From: DATEAX01 sp035288145
GTDB lineage: Bacteria > Patescibacteriota > UBA1384 > UBA12157 > JAENIV01
DNA length: 12,779 nt
Reading direction: 5' to 3'
Assembly (NCBI GenBank): GCA_035288145.1
Contig: DATEAX010000052.1
Span: forward strand, 1 to 12,779
Of this stretch, positions 4,792 to 10,754 are shown one piece after another. A program made the translations under genes and the position numbers. Each line of letters begins with the position of its first letter. The stretch's first letter is position 1. The notes under the pieces are model-generated. The model had not been told where the DNA came from and did no database searches. It saw only the letters and a program-made list of their open reading frames with translations.

Positions 4792-7266
4792 TTATTCTAT
4801 CACAAAATTGATTACACGTCCAGTAATAAAGATTACTTTTTTAATTTTTTTGTCTTGAAGATATCTAGAGATTTTCGGCGATTGCTTGGATTTGCTTTCA
4901 ATTATTTCTTGTGAGGCAGCGTTGTCAAATTCCAAGATTTCTTTGGTTTTGCCATTGATTTGGACGGCAATAATGATGCTTTGATGTTTAATCAAATCCT
5001 CGTCATATTCGGGCCATTTCTCCAGAAAAACCGACTTTTTATGACCCTGTTTTTGCCAGAGCTCATCGGCTAAGTGGGGAAAAAAGGGCGAAAGCAGAAT
5101 AATGATTTTTTGGGCGTAACTTACAGAAATCGTCTTTTTCTTTTTCAAATAATTGAAAAGCTCCATCAAATGGCTTATGGCGGTATTTGGCCGGATTAGC
5201 TCAATTTCTTCGGTAACAATTTTGATGGTCTTTTCGATAACGGGATCCTTATCATCATCATTGCCAAATTTCTCTTGAAATACCTGCCAAATCTTTTCTA
5301 AAAAACGGTAAATGCCGCTGATTCCGGCGATTTGCCATTCGGCATCTTGGTCTGCCGGCCCGATAAAAAGTTCGTATCCCCGCAGAGAATCAGTACCGTA
5401 TTTTTTAATCAATTCATCGGGAGAAACGACATTGCCTTTGGATTTGCTCATCTTTGCCCCGTGAAGATATACCATGCCAATGTTAAAGAGTTTTTGAAAT
5501 GGTTCGTCGTTCGAAGCAAAATCAATAATTTTAAGCTGGTGAATGGCTTTACTAATAAAACGGGCGTAAAGCAAGTGCAAAATCGCATGCTCGATGCCGC
5601 CAAAATAAAAATCCACCGGCAGCCAATACCTCACCTTTTCTTTATCGGCATATTCCTGTTTATTCTGCGGATCCGAGTATCTTAAATAGTACCACGCCGA
5701 ATCAACAAAAGTATCCATGGTGTCGCTCTCACGCTTGGCCTGCTTACCGCACTTCGGACAAGTCGTATTTAAAAATTCTTCAGATGATTTAAGTGGCGAA
5801 ACGCCCGTCGGTTTAAATTCAACATCTTCCGGCAGTTTGATTGGCAAATCCTTTTCGGGTACCGGCACTTCGCCATGCTCTTCGCAATAAATTATGGGTA
5901 TTGGTGCTCCCCAATATCGTTGTCTTGAAATCAGCCAGTCACGCAGACGGAAGCTGACGATTTTTCTTGCTAAATTTTCTTTTTGCAGCTCTTTGACAAT
6001 CTTTTCGCGGCCATCCGATGATTTTAAGCCGGTGAATTTGCCGCTTTCAATTAGAAAGCCATCATCCACGAAAGCTTTATCGAGTATCGGACACTTCGGC
6101 TCGGGATAATTGGGACAAATGACCATTTTTATCGGTAAATTGAATTTTTGGGCAAACTCAAAATCACGCTGGTCATGAGCGGGCACGGCCATGCAGACCC
6201 CGGTGCCGTAATCCATAACAATATAATCGGAAATCCAGATGGGGATCCTCTCTTTGTTTGCCGGATTAATCACACTGACTCCTTCGATGATAACGCCGGT
6301 CTTTTCTTTATCAATTTCCGCCCCATCGATTTTTTTTGCTTTACCGATATAATCATCTATTTCTTTGGAATTTGAGCTTTGAACTTTGAGCTTTTCAACA
6401 ATCGGATGCCCAGGCGATATTACGATATACGTTGCCCCGAACAAGGTATCAGCTCTGGTCGTAAAAACCTCTATTGGGAATTGGGAATTGGGAATTGGGA
6501 ATTTTATCAATGTTCCTTCGGATTTACCAATCCAATTTCTTTGGAGTGTTTTAGTCCGTTCCGGCCAATCCAAACCAGCCAAATCATTTAATAAATCTTC
6601 GGCAAATTCAGTGATTTTAAAAAACCATTGAGTGAGTTCTTTTTTGACGACCGTCGAGTTGCATCGTTCGCACAAACCACCAATGACTTGCTCGTTAGCC
6701 AGTACCGTCTGGCAAGAAGGACACCAGTTAACCGGGGCTTTTTTTCGATAAGCCAATCCCGCTTGATAAAGTTTTAAGAACAGCCATTGAGTCCAATGGT
6801 AGTAAGATGGGTCAGAGGTGTTTATCTCGCGAGACCAATCAATCATCGCTCCAATTTGTCTTATCTGTTTACGGAAAACTTCGATTGCCCGGTTAATAAA
6901 AACTTTTGGATGAGATTTGTTTTTGATGGCGGCATTTTCCGCCGGCAGGCCAAAAGCGTCCCAGCCCATGGGATGAAGAACATTTTTACCCTTGAGCATT
7001 TGGTACCGGCTGATGACGTCGGAGAGAACATATCCCCGCCAATGACCGACATGCAAACCCTCGCCTGAAGGATAGGGAAACATATCAAGGCAGTAAAACT
7101 TCGGCCGCTCGGAAAAATCCTCGGCTTTGTAAAGGTTTTCCCTCTCCCAGATTTGTTGCCATTTCTTTTCAATCGATAACGGTTCGTATTTTTTTAGTTT
7201 ACCCTCCGTAGCTTTAGCAGAGGAGGGCCATTTCTTCTCAATTTTTTTGGGATAGTATTTTTCCAT
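4792..7266 (-). CDS. leuS: Leucyl-tRNA synthetase with an N-terminal insertion
   Basis: This class I synthetase charges tRNA-Leu and edits mischarged product. It has 824 residues (E. coli about 860). HVGH (72-75) is the HIGH motif and KMSKS is at 605-609. The CP1 editing domain lies between them, with TTRADTLFG (269-277, usually TTRPDT) and GTGVCMAVPAHDQRD (354-368, conserved Asp365). Zinc-type cysteine pairs occur at 182/185 and 199/202, and CPKC at 503-506. The N-terminus is odd: the family opening YxPxxIEKKW occurs twice (residues 4-13 and 27-36), separated by PSSAKATEGK, which is encoded by a palindromic DNA element. A 7-bp tandem repeat encodes 257-266 in the editing domain. The start ATG has no Shine-Dalgarno and lies 23 nt after the tRNA-Ala CCA end. 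It is the first protein gene of the leuS-rpmF-nusB-rnc cluster. Confidence 0.96.
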   Translation of the reverse strand: MEKYYPKKIEKKWPSSAKATEGKLKKYEPLSIEKKWQQIWERENLYKAEDFSERPKFYCLDMFPYPSGEGLHVGHWRGYVLSDVISRYQMLKGKNVLHPMGWDAFGLPAENAAIKNKSHPKVFINRAIEVFRKQIRQIGAMIDWSREINTSDPSYYHWTQWLFLKLYQAGLAYRKKAPVNWCPSCQTVLANEQVIGGLCERCNSTVVKKELTQWFFKITEFAEDLLNDLAGLDWPERTKTLQRNWIGKSEGTLIKFPIPNSQFPIEVFTTRADTLFGATYIVISPGHPIVEKLKVQSSNSKEIDDYIGKAKKIDGAEIDKEKTGVIIEGVSVINPANKERIPIWISDYIVMDYGTGVCMAVPAHDQRDFEFAQKFNLPIKMVICPNYPEPKCPILDKAFVDDGFLIESGKFTGLKSSDGREKIVKELQKENLARKIVSFRLRDWLISRQRYWGAPIPIIYCEEHGEVPVPEKDLPIKLPEDVEFKPTGVSPLKSSEEFLNTTCPKCGKQAKRESDTMDTFVDSAWYYLRYSDPQNKQEYADKEKVRYWLPVDFYFGGIEHAILHLLYARFISKAIHQLKIIDFASNDEPFQKLFNIGMVYLHGAKMSKSKGNVVSPDELIKKYGTDSLRGYELFIGPADQDAEWQIAGISGIYRFLEKIWQVFQEKFGNDDDKDPVIEKTIKIVTEEIELIRPNTAISHLMELFNYLKKKKTISVSYAQKIIILLSPFFPHLADELWQKQGHKKSVFLEKWPEYDEDLIKHQSIIIAVQINGKTKEILEFDNAASQEIIESKSKQSPKISRYLQDKKIKKVIFITGRVINFVIE
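6473..6503. repeat. Tandem heptamer repeat (ATTGGGA x4 plus 3 nt) inside leuS
   Basis: ATTGGGA repeats at 6473, 6480, 6487 and 6494 without error, followed by ATT. On the coding strand it reads TTCCCAA. Three units make 21 nt, so the repeat encodes a seven-residue period (FPIPNSQ, then FPI) in a turn region of the LeuRS CP1 editing domain, and it keeps the frame. Confidence 0.9.
7202..7227. repeat. Short palindromic element inside the leuS 5' coding region
   Basis: CCCTCC (7202-7207) and GGAGGG (7222-7227) are exact inverted repeats separated by 14 nt, with an inner GC/GC pair that can extend the stem. On the coding strand it encodes SSAKATEG, which has no counterpart in normal LeuRS. The position and the flanking duplicated protein segment suggest an inserted miniature repeat. 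That is inference, as no second copy exists in this window. Confidence 0.5.
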
Positions 7267-7289
7267 AATATAATATTATAATAATAATT

Positions 7290-7364
7290 TGGTGGACCGA
7301 GCGGGATTTGAACCCGCGACCTCCTCCATGCCATGGAGGCATTCTACCACTGAACTATCGGCCC
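7290..7364 (-). tRNA. tRNA-Ala(GGC)
   Basis: The full cloverleaf can be drawn. The 7-bp acceptor stem is GGGCCGA/TCGGTCC, including the G3:U70 wobble that identifies alanine tRNAs. The D stem is GTTC/GAAT, the anticodon stem CCTCC/GGAGG, and the seven-base loop ATGGCAT has anticodon GGC. The variable loop has 5 nt, and the T arm is GCGGG-TTCAAAT-CCCGC. The 3' CCA is encoded. The total is 75 nt. leuS follows 23 nt downstream in the same direction, through a spacer made only of A and T. An open frame of about 70 codons crossing this tRNA is a translation artefact. Confidence 0.96.
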
Positions 7365-7372
7365 GCAGGCCT

Positions 7373-7401
7373 ATCTTAGCATCTTTTACTTGTTTTTTAA
7401 A
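7373..7401 (-). promoter_or_regulatory. Extended -10 promoter of tRNA-Ala (and probably leuS)
   Basis: On the minus strand, TTTAAA (7401-7396) is followed after 17 nt by TAAGAT (7378-7373), preceded by TGC as an extended -10. Transcription would start at about 7366, one or two bases before the mature tRNA 5' end. The -35 box lies within the spacer of the divergent promoter, so the two cannot be occupied together. Confidence 0.5.
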
Positions 7402-7412
7402 TATGCTATAAT
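7385..7412 (+). promoter_or_regulatory. Promoter with perfect extended -10 driving the structured RNA
   Basis: TGC plus TATAAT (7404-7412) is a perfect extended -10. TTTACT (7385-7390) lies 16 nt upstream as a moderate -35. Initiation is expected at about 7418-7419. It is divergent from, and physically overlaps, the tRNA-Ala promoter. Confidence 0.6.
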
Positions 7413-7417
7413 ACAAA

Positions 7418-7474
7418 ATGAAGAAGGCGATTTTGTCTTTTTCAAATATCCTCCTTGAATGGCAGGGGAAATGA
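7418..7474 (+). CDS. Possible 18-residue leader peptide overlapping the structured RNA
   Basis: An ATG at 7418 coincides with the predicted transcription start, so it could be a leaderless start. The frame reads MKKAILSFSNILLEWQGK and stops at TGA 7472-7474, inside the 5' arm of the terminator hairpin. A ribosome finishing this peptide would cover GGCAGGGG and block the stem. The ORF may simply be chance, since short open frames are common. There is no independent evidence that it is translated. Confidence 0.2.
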   Translation: MKKAILSFSNILLEWQGK

Positions 7475-7535
7475 TTCAGTTTGCTCACCTCGCACGTGGT
7501 AACTGATCTGCTCCCCTGCCTATTTTTTAATCTTT
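7418..7535 (+). ncRNA. Unidentified structured small RNA or leader, ending in a strong terminator
   Basis: The predicted start near 7418 follows a consensus extended -10. The 3' half is one long imperfect hairpin. GGCAGGGG (7461-7468) pairs with CCCCTGCC (7513-7520). An AAT/TGC internal loop follows, then GAT/ATC, a bulged T, CAGTT (7477-7481) with AACTG (7501-7505), and a 19-nt apical part that may close as ACC/GGT. A T-rich run (7521-7537) makes the base an intrinsic terminator. Two C-rich stretches, CCTCC (7450-7454) and CACCTC (7486-7491), resemble anti-Shine-Dalgarno seed motifs of regulatory RNAs. It lacks the GGAA-loop motif of SRP RNA and does not fit tmRNA, RNase P or 6S RNA as I know them. 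It could be an independent sRNA or an attenuator ahead of yjbQ. Confidence 0.5.
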
Positions 7536-7537
7536 TT
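7461..7537 (+). terminator. Intrinsic terminator of the structured RNA
   Basis: The perfect 8-bp G/C-rich stem GGCAGGGG/CCCCTGCC closes the hairpin and is followed at once by TATTTTTTAATCTTTTT. It lies upstream of the yjbQ -10 box. Confidence 0.7.
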
Positions 7538-7550
7538 GGTCGAAGAGTTA

Positions 7551-7561
7551 TATAATATAAT
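7551..7561 (+). promoter_or_regulatory. Candidate -10 element(s) of yjbQ
   Basis: Two overlapping perfect TATAAT hexamers occur at 7551-7556 and 7556-7561, but no good -35 is present at 16-18 nt. The distal one would start RNA about 3-5 nt before the yjbQ ATG at 7572, giving an almost leaderless mRNA. Confidence 0.4.
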
Positions 7562-7571
7562 GTAGACGACG

Positions 7572-7985
7572 ATGAATATAACTCTTAAAACAAAAGGTCA
7601 TACGGATATTATTGATCTCACGGCGAAGGTAGGCGAGGTGGTCAAGAGGTCTAAAATTAACAATGGTTTTGCCTTAGTTTTTGTCACCGGCTCAACCGCC
7701 GCCATCACTACTCTCGAATACGAAGTAGGGGTTATCTCGGATATGAAAGAAACCTTAGATAAACTCATTCCGGAGGAGTTTAATTACCATCATCATCAGA
7801 AATGGGGCGATCGAAACGGCGCCGCCCATCTTAAAGCCGCCATCATCGGGCCGGATTTGCTCTTGCCCATTGGAGATAGTGCTCTCGAGCTGGGCAGATG
7901 GCAACAAATAGTCCTAATTGATTTTGACGAACGCCCGCGCGAGAGGGAAATTATCGTTAAATGTTTTAACGCATCTTTGACATAA
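7572..7985 (+). CDS. yjbQ: YjbQ/UPF0047 family protein
   Basis: This is a small cytoplasmic protein of 137 residues, the usual family length. It contains the conserved blocks VTGSTAAITTLEYE (38-51), the His-rich FNYHHHQKWGDRNGAAHLKA (70-89), LLLPIGDSALELGRWQQI (97-113) and DFDERPREREIIV (117-129). E. coli YjbQ has been reported to have weak thiamin phosphate synthase activity, but the true role of the family is unsettled. No thiamin genes are near. It stands alone between the structured RNA and a convergent operon. No Shine-Dalgarno precedes ATG 7572. A hairpin terminator follows 8 nt after the stop. Confidence 0.9.
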   Translation: MNITLKTKGHTDIIDLTAKVGEVVKRSKINNGFALVFVTGSTAAITTLEYEVGVISDMKETLDKLIPEEFNYHHHQKWGDRNGAAHLKAAIIGPDLLLPIGDSALELGRWQQIVLIDFDERPREREIIVKCFNASLT

Positions 7986-7993
7986 TGAACAAC

Positions 7994-8027
7994 GGAGCGG
8001 CTATTCAGCCGCTCCCTCTCTTTTTTC
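7994..8027 (+). terminator. Terminator of yjbQ, overlapping the end of the convergent gene
   Basis: GGAGCGGCT (7994-8002) and AGCCGCTCC (8007-8015) form a perfect 9-bp stem with a 4-nt ATTC loop, followed by a pyrimidine-rich run ending in six Ts. On the minus strand the last codons of the oxidoreductase gamma-delta gene form one arm. The sequence beyond the hairpin in that direction is not U-rich, so termination there is less certain. Confidence 0.8.
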
Positions 8028-8846
8028 CACCTGAATCGCCGCCTCGGGGCAAATTTTCATGCATTTTAGGCAAACTATGCATTTTTCTATTTCAATTTGC
8101 GGTAAATATGTGCCCAGAAAATTAGTTTCATTGCCAAACGAGAGACATTTAACAGGACAACTTACGATACACAAGGCACAACCCTTGCAGTACTCTGGGA
8201 ATCTTTTCCATGCGACTTTTGCATTTTCAAAATTGGTGACTGTCTTCGGATCTTCGGCGCCGACTAAAGGTTGTTTTGTTTTGTCAAATTTTTGGGCCAT
8301 CTCGAGTCCTAATTTTAGGGCTTTCAAATTTAGATCCTTAATTTCCGGCTTTTTAGCGATTTTTTCGGCAAATTCTTCATTTAGGGCATTTTCAAATCCC
8401 TCGAAATTTATATCCTTTAGATGAGTAGCAATTGCCCCCAAAAGGATGACATTGGATACCCTAAGTGTCAGGGCATCTCTGGCAGTACTTTGAGCAGGAA
8501 TTGCTATGTATTCCTTAACTTGGGATTTAATTTTTTCTAAATGGAGATTATCAATTACGGAACTATCGTAAATAAAAAGTGCACCGCTTTTTATAAATTC
8601 CTTCAAAGCATCAATTGCTCGATTAGAAAACGCAATAACAATATCGGCTTTGGAAAATCTCGGATAGGGGATTGGTTTAGAACTAATTTGCACAAAAGCG
8701 ATTGAGACGCCCCCACGCTGCTCAACCCCAAAACTGGGTAAATAGCTTGTTTGGCGACCCGACTTAATCGCCGCTAAACCGATTATTTTGGCGATAGTTT
8801 GCACTCCCAAACCACCTTCGCCGGCTAAGACAATTTTTGTGGGCAT
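8001..8846 (-). CDS. 2-oxoacid:ferredoxin oxidoreductase, fused gamma and delta (ferredoxin) subunit
   Basis: This is the electron-exit part of an enzyme that decarboxylates a 2-oxoacid to acyl-CoA and reduces ferredoxin. Residues 1-185 are a gamma (PorG/KorC-like) domain with GEGGLGVQTIAK (9-20), LPSFGVEQRGG (36-46) and STARDALTLRVSNVILLGA (120-138). From about 208 there is a delta-type ferredoxin domain with two [4Fe-4S] motifs: Cys220/223/226/230 and Cys256/259/262/266. Gamma and delta are separate chains in many archaeal and bacterial enzymes, and here they are one polypeptide of 281 residues. The ATG has a GGAG about 9 nt upstream and overlaps the beta gene by 22 nt. The order alpha-beta-gamma/delta makes a complete set. 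Confidence 0.9.
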   Translation of the reverse strand: MPTKIVLAGEGGLGVQTIAKIIGLAAIKSGRQTSYLPSFGVEQRGGVSIAFVQISSKPIPYPRFSKADIVIAFSNRAIDALKEFIKSGALFIYDSSVIDNLHLEKIKSQVKEYIAIPAQSTARDALTLRVSNVILLGAIATHLKDINFEGFENALNEEFAEKIAKKPEIKDLNLKALKLGLEMAQKFDKTKQPLVGAEDPKTVTNFENAKVAWKRFPEYCKGCALCIVSCPVKCLSFGNETNFLGTYLPQIEIEKCIVCLKCMKICPEAAIQVEKREGAAE

Positions 8847-9562
8847 TTAATTTCTCCCAGTGGATAGACTTGTGCCATGCTTTGGATAAAATCAACCGAT
8901 TCTTGGGCTTCGGTGTGCCAATTGACAGGGCACATTGATAGGTCCTCGACAAAACTAAATCCACGACCGTCAATCTGGTTCTGGATAGCTTTTTTAAACA
9001 TATTTTTCAAATTATCAAAATTATTGGATGTTCCACGAGCAATATAAGCATTTTCGGAAGCAATTTGAGAAAGGACTTCAGGACCTTTAAACGGTTGGCC
9101 GTTGACAATTCTTCGACCTTCCGGGGTGGTGGTAGTTTTTTGTTCCAACAAAGTTGTCGGCGCCAATTGTCCGCCCGTCATCGCATAGTTAGCGTTGTTA
9201 ATCAAGATGACGGTTATTTTATCGTTGCGAATGGCTGAATTTACAAGATGTTGAGCGCCGATGGCATACCCCCCGCCGTCGCCGATAAATCCCAAAACAA
9301 TTGCCTCCGGTTTAGCCAATTTAAAACCGGTGATAACGGGAATAGTCCGCCCGTGGTGAGTTTGAATCGTATCAACATTAAACATATCCCAAGCTAAAAG
9401 AGAGCAACCGATGTCGGTAGCAAAAAGAAGATTATCTTGAATTTTAAGCTCGTCAATTGCGTAACCTAAAATTTTCAAAGCCAACGATTGGCCACAACCG
9501 GGACAAAACAAATGCGGTTTGGACTCCTTATTCCATGATAATGGCATGGCTGCATTTGACAT
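8825..9562 (-). CDS. 2-oxoacid:ferredoxin oxidoreductase, beta (thiamin diphosphate) subunit
   Basis: This catalytic subunit binds thiamin diphosphate and the proximal [4Fe-4S] cluster. CPGCG (20-24), Cys53 in IGCS and Cys211 in MCPVNW provide the four expected cysteine ligands. GDGGGYAIG (95-102) through NNANYAMTGGQ (122-132) is the thiamin diphosphate/Mg motif. The LAPTT...QKTTTTPEGR stretch (133-150) is characteristic of the 2-oxoisovalerate/2-oxoglutarate (VorB/KorB) branch rather than classical pyruvate enzymes, but substrate cannot be fixed from sequence. It has 245 residues, somewhat short for the family. ATG 9562 lies 5 nt after the alpha stop. AAGGA inside the last alpha codons serves as its ribosome site. 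Confidence 0.93.
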   Translation of the reverse strand: MSNAAMPLSWNKESKPHLFCPGCGQSLALKILGYAIDELKIQDNLLFATDIGCSLLAWDMFNVDTIQTHHGRTIPVITGFKLAKPEAIVLGFIGDGGGYAIGAQHLVNSAIRNDKITVILINNANYAMTGGQLAPTTLLEQKTTTTPEGRRIVNGQPFKGPEVLSQIASENAYIARGTSNNFDNLKNMFKKAIQNQIDGRGFSFVEDLSMCPVNWHTEAQESVDFIQSMAQVYPLGEIKCPQKLS

Positions 9563-9567
9563 CTTAA

Positions 9568-10638
9568 TTATCCTTTCGAGGTTAAAATTTCTTGGACTTT
9601 TTGGCTAATTTCTTCATAACTTACGCCTACGGCAGGTTTTAATAATGTTTGAACGGGGGTTGTCAAACCATAGAGATTGGATTTAACCATTTTTTCAAAC
9701 TGTCCAAACGATGATTCAACTACCAGAATAGCTTTTCTGTCTTTGGCAATACTGCGGGCTAATTCTTGGGGGAACGGTCGCAGTGTTATCGGTCTGAAGA
9801 GGCCGATTTTTTTACCCTCACTGCGCAAACCGTCAACCACAAGTTTTGCAACTGCCGCCACGATGCCATGGGCAAAAATCACCACTTCGGCGTCCAGTGT
9901 ATGATAATCGTCAAACTCTAATACTTGAGGGATAATTTCCTCGTAATAACGATGATGATTGTCCAAAATTTCTGTCAATTGGCTTTCCGTATTGTAAGTG
10001 TTTCTAAGATGGGCATACTCATTTTGGTTTCGCTTTTGACGCAACACATAGGCAGTTGAAGGTACGATCTCGATTTGCTTTTCAGAGGGCTCGTAGACCT
10101 CAATTTGGGTTTGAGTTTTCGCCTGATAGCCGTCGGCTAAGAGAAAAGTTGGAAAACGATACTCCCAGGCAGTATTAAAGGCCTTAATCGCATAGTCGTA
10201 TAAATCCTGGATTCCGGCGGTTGAGTAAACAATTCTCATGCCTTCGCCGTTGCCGCCAAAACAAGTTAAATTTAATTCCTGCTGTGAATAAATGACCGTG
10301 CCGGTCGAAGGCCCGCCGCGCTGATTAATAAAAGCGACTGTTGGCAAACGCAAATTTTCAGCCATTGAAAAAGCGTCTTGCATCAAAACGTTTCCTGGCC
10401 CCGCTGTCGCGGAAAATGCCTTAACACCGGCTAAAATAGCGCCTATCATTGCAAAGCCGGCCGCCATTTCATCTTCTGACTGTAAAAACTTTAATTTTGG
10501 ATTTTTGACAACTTCTTTTGCCCAATTCTCCATAATTTCCGTTGTTGGAGTAATCGGGTAACCGGTCATCATTTCGGCGCCGGCGGCCAGCGCCCCATGG
10601 ACGATAGCCTCATTGCCTGTTAAAAATTCTTTAGTCAT
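9568..10638 (-). CDS. 2-oxoacid:ferredoxin oxidoreductase, alpha subunit
   Basis: This subunit carries the pyrimidine-binding and core domains and helps form the thiamin diphosphate site and CoA pocket. It has 356 residues from ATG 10638, where MTKEFLTGNEAI matches the usual beginning. The frame is open to an ATG at 10659, but the added MHFALII comes from the heptamer repeat and is unlikely to be real. Motifs are GYPITPTTEI (31-40), SEDEMAAGFAMIGAILAG and SATAGPG in the first domain, then QRGGPSTGT and GGNGEGMRIV. RPITLRPFPQELA marks the C-terminal domain. The NGEGMRIV stretch fits VorA/KorA types. No clear Shine-Dalgarno precedes the start. It follows acs in the same direction after a 116-nt gap filled with heptamer repeats, then continues directly into beta. 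Confidence 0.92.
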   Translation of the reverse strand: MTKEFLTGNEAIVHGALAAGAEMMTGYPITPTTEIMENWAKEVVKNPKLKFLQSEDEMAAGFAMIGAILAGVKAFSATAGPGNVLMQDAFSMAENLRLPTVAFINQRGGPSTGTVIYSQQELNLTCFGGNGEGMRIVYSTAGIQDLYDYAIKAFNTAWEYRFPTFLLADGYQAKTQTQIEVYEPSEKQIEIVPSTAYVLRQKRNQNEYAHLRNTYNTESQLTEILDNHHRYYEEIIPQVLEFDDYHTLDAEVVIFAHGIVAAVAKLVVDGLRSEGKKIGLFRPITLRPFPQELARSIAKDRKAILVVESSFGQFEKMVKSNLYGLTTPVQTLLKPAVGVSYEEISQKVQEILTSKG

Positions 10639-10645
10639 GATAATT

Positions 10646-10750
10646 AATGCAAAATGCAAATCTCAAAATGTAAATTAAAAATTAAAAATTAAAAATTCTT
10701 TTATTGATTTTGGATTCTGCACTGTCATTTTGATTTTTGATTTTTGATTT
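10646..10750. repeat. In-phase degenerate heptamer array between acs and the oxidoreductase alpha gene
   Basis: The 105 nt divide into 15 seven-base units in one unbroken phase. AATGCAA occurs twice at the left end, ATTAAAA three times (10674-10694), and TTGATTT three times (10730-10750), with degenerate units between. The left half is A-rich and the right half T-rich, so the element has an inverted character. CAAAATG (10664-10670) is the exact complement of CATTTTG (10726-10732). It fills most of the only sizeable gap in the acs-oxidoreductase cluster. Confidence 0.8.
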
Positions 10751-10754
10751 ATTT

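Noticed and set aside
6451..6480. LeuRS TTRADT instead of TTRPDT as a loss of editing
   Set aside because: Only the Pro is changed (one base, GCT for CCT). The catalytic threonines and Asp365 remain, and I believe Ala occurs here in other LeuRS, so editing loss is not supported.
7276..7488. A 70-codon minus-strand open frame containing a stretch ending in SNPARSTK
   Set aside because: This is the familiar conceptual translation of a tRNA gene. It covers tRNA-Ala and its promoter and has no other support.
7461..7520. TPP riboswitch upstream of yjbQ, suggested by AACTGATCTG resembling the ACCTGATCTGG box
   Set aside because: The other required elements (the CTGAGA box and the GCGTAGGGA-like closing segment) are missing, and the hairpin topology is different.
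7418..7535. SRP (4.5S) RNA
   Set aside because: The conserved domain IV with its GGAA-type loop and GGAAGG/AGCAG internal loop is absent.
10639..10659. Upstream ATG for the oxidoreductase alpha subunit
   Set aside because: It lies within the heptamer repeat, adds non-homologous residues and has no ribosome site. MTKEFLTGNEAI is the expected start.
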